64,000 nucleotides of DNA, taken from assembly GCA_026413225.1 (NCBI GenBank), contig CM048591.1, positions 72,752,052 to 72,816,051 of the forward strand. The letters are read 5' to 3'. Below, one piece after another: positions 61,501 to 64,000 of the stretch (position 1 is its first letter; each line of letters begins with the position of its first letter). Origin of the DNA: Otis tarda (Eukaryota; Chordata; Aves; Otidiformes; Otididae). The translations under genes and the position numbers were made by a program. Under the pieces are notes generated by a model. That model had not been told where the DNA came from, made no database searches, and saw only the letters and a program-made list of their open reading frames with translations.

Positions 61501-64000
61501 TTGTTGACCACAAGCTTTCATTTTTTCCCCTGGATTTACAGAGTATGAAAAAAAAGGCAAATCTGTAAATAAAATAAATGCTGCAAATCAGTATGCTAGA
61601 GTACGAACAGGCTGTAAGCATGTAAGAATATCTCGATAGAGAGTCAGTAACTTCTAGGATGAGACCTCCAGAGTTAGTAGAATACATTGCCCTATTTGAT
61701 GAACTTACTGTGGCCAGCTGAAGAGCAATTTGAAGTCACTGACTGACTCCAGGCAATAAAAAAGAGGGGAAAAAAATACCTTAATGGGGATTTGATGTCT
61801 CTTTCATTTTCTGCATATTGATTAGAGGCTGCTGTTAATACAAATACAGACTGCATTTCTCTGTAAGAGCTCTTTGGTGTTTTTCAGTTCCCTAAAGCTG
61901 CAGTCTACAGTTGGTGTGCAGTTTCACAGTCCTTTGGACAGTAATGTGGCAGCAGAATCATCACTATTACTCATTTGGTATTAACCAGAGCAGAAAAATA
62001 AAAAATAAACTAAACCAAAACAAAACAAACAAAGGGATCTACATGGAGATTTTTAGAATTATCCCAGTAAAATTCTTAACATTATCATGCTACGGTGACT
62101 TGAAGTGGATAATATTTTTCTGAGGCTTCACTGTGGAAATTTAAAGTGAGTGGGTAATATTGCTCTGCTAAGGCTGCGATATGGTACAACCGAGATGATT
62201 CAGCACTCACATCAGCACACCAGTGCTTGAGTGTCACTCTGAGGTTCTCTTAATATCTTTCTGTCATTATAAATAAGATTATGGTCTTTGAATTTTACAA
62301 GTCCTAGGTGGATTCCCGGCGGCCACAGAATTAGCTCTGCTTATTGGATTCAGCGGAAACACAGCACTGCAGCTGCTAAGGGTCTACTCCAAAGTATATT
62401 GTAAAAAAAAGGTTAACGTCAGCTTGATTTAAAACTGTCACCTCAAAGCTTTAAAGTCCGGCAGTACTTCTAGCTATTTGTAACTAGTCACACCACGTGT
62501 CTGACATGGGGAGTTGAGACGAAAGAGGGAGGACTGGTACTGGACACCTTGTTGGGAATGCTGATTTATGGAAATATAAAAAAATAACTGATTTATCTTA
62601 ATGGTTCTTTCTTTTTTTTCACTGCAAAGTTTAAATAATAGTCATTTGTACAGTGCATCAAGTGCCTGCTTCAGAATTACCAGTGGTGCCAGACTGATGT
62701 GCAGGACACCAAAGGTGAGGCTGTTTGTCGAGCAGTGTGTAGCGACACAGTAAAAGGACGTGCTGCTGGCTGTTGTGCAGGCTGGATGCTCGTACGGGAT
62801 GTATGAGTTAAAAACACAGCCAGGCAGGTTTATGGAAGAAAAATCCGTAGAGGGCTGTGGAAGTACAGAAGCCATAATTCAAAGGAGGCTGCAAGCTTAT
62901 CCTGTGCAATTACAGCAACGTTGCTCTCCCTCTCTCGTGCCATCCTTGGACACCCAGCGTGGGCACAGCTGGAGAGAAGATGGGCGGGCAGACGGTCCTA
63001 TGGTCTGTCACAGTCCTGACATTTTTGTGGCAGTGAAGCAGCTCTAAAAATGTTCTTATACTCATACGGGTACAGATGTGTCTCGCCATCTCCCAGTTTC
63101 TAATTGTCATTTAAGACTTAGATGTCCGAACTTTGCACTATTCTAGTTTACTGGAGTCCCACTGATGAGTGTTTACAGCCCATCAAACATCATAGGTGCT
63201 ACCAAAAAGCATCTTTTTTAAAATGTTTATTTCTCATTTATATAGACAGTTATGACACAAAACAACTCATAGGAGAACCAGAAAAGTTATAAAGTAGAGC
63301 TCATTACATCCACAACAATCTCAAACGCATTCTTGCAATTGACACTTCATTAGTTTTTCAGCCTGGATCTTTTGGAAGCTACATGAATTTCTGGACCATG
63401 AACTAGAAAATATAGATTAAAAGATTATGATTAATATCTACTTCTATAAGCTTCTTAGCATCATATGATATAGGAGACCAACCATGAAACAAACAAAAAA
63501 AAATGTTCATCTGCTAAGCTGTCAGGCTGAAACTTTAGCTACCCTAATAGAATATGTTTGGGTTTTCATTTGCAATGGTAAAGAAATGTCTAAGTAAATG
63601 CTCATGTTTCATCATTGAAAATAAATGAAGTTGTTATCACAATATTTTGAAATGCTTTTCAGCCTCAATGGGGGATTAATGTATTTACAGCACTCTGAAA
63701 TTACGTTTCAAGCACAAAAGCTGCAACTTACTCACAATAAATTCCCAAAGTAATGAACGGCAATTTTGTCCAGTTAGAAAACAGTATTACAGGAAAGTGA
63801 GTGATTTTCAGTGACCTTAAAGACAAGCATGCTTTTCATACTCTTAAAGACAGAAGTAATATTTTTTCAACAAAATTTCAAATAAAATATTAACTGTATA
63901 ATCTAGTTCCTTTAGGTTAAATTAGATATGGGAGTACAATAACAGTCTCATTAGAAGTGTGAAAGGACGTATACATGAGGAATGAAAGGTCTGTGAGTCC
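58547..64000. other. Unassigned AT-rich non-coding DNA
   Basis: About 5.5 kb has no recognised gene, RNA or repeat family. TATATATACATGCATATACA-type alternating sequence lies near 59201, a G run (GGGGGGGTGGGG) near 59521, and a 14-base A tract near 61141. No open frame exceeds 95 codons. Confidence 0.5.

Noticed and set aside
1-64000. CRISPR arrays, operons, prophage or other prokaryotic systems
   Set aside because: No regularly spaced repeats with unique spacers, no dense same-strand coding and no ribosome binding sites are present. The CR1 and LTR content shows a vertebrate nuclear genome.

Overview
The window looks like nuclear DNA from a bird, almost certainly intergenic or deep intronic. 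The evidence is the repeats. At least eight copies of CR1 (the avian/reptilian LINE) are present, several with the diagnostic 3' end of tandem ATTCTATG-type octamers. Three LTRs resemble avian ERVL-class LTRs, and a fourth is of a different ERV class. The remaining sequence is AT-rich, with no operon structure, no ribosome binding sites and no dense coding. No host protein-coding gene, tRNA or rRNA could be supported. The only open frame with a recognisable protein is the reverse transcriptase of a 5'-truncated CR1 on the minus strand at 6784-8232.

Layout. 1-3634 is unique AT-rich DNA. 3635-8310 is a CR1 cluster: a minus copy at 3635-4200, a plus copy at 4990-5632, and the long RT-bearing minus copy at 6692-8310. 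8311-17641 is mostly unique, with a GC/CpG-richer island at about 11820-12420 that I cannot assign. 17642-18759 is a minus-strand LTR, apparently solo, with a degenerate tandem array inside it. 23838-24380 (plus) and 24642-25200 (minus) are a tail-to-tail CR1 pair forming a large inverted repeat. 27578-28181 is a plus-strand solo LTR with a perfect 5-bp target-site duplication. 32207-33220 holds two LTRs of different classes in opposite orientation, almost touching. 33935-34328 is an internally deleted CR1, 40170-40522 a short CR1, and 51619-52140 an older, more diverged CR1. A G-rich hexamer satellite lies at 48965-49040. The rest, to 64000, is unassigned AT-rich DNA.

No genes here act together. 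The biology visible is the history of retroelement insertion and decay, plus a few short structured sequences (a G-quadruplex-prone array, hairpins, palindromes). I found no convincing undescribed system. The points most worth a second look are the 1.1-kb LTR with its internal array, the abutting opposite LTRs, the long open RT frame, and the G-rich array. Repeat family names come from remembered consensus features, without a database search.
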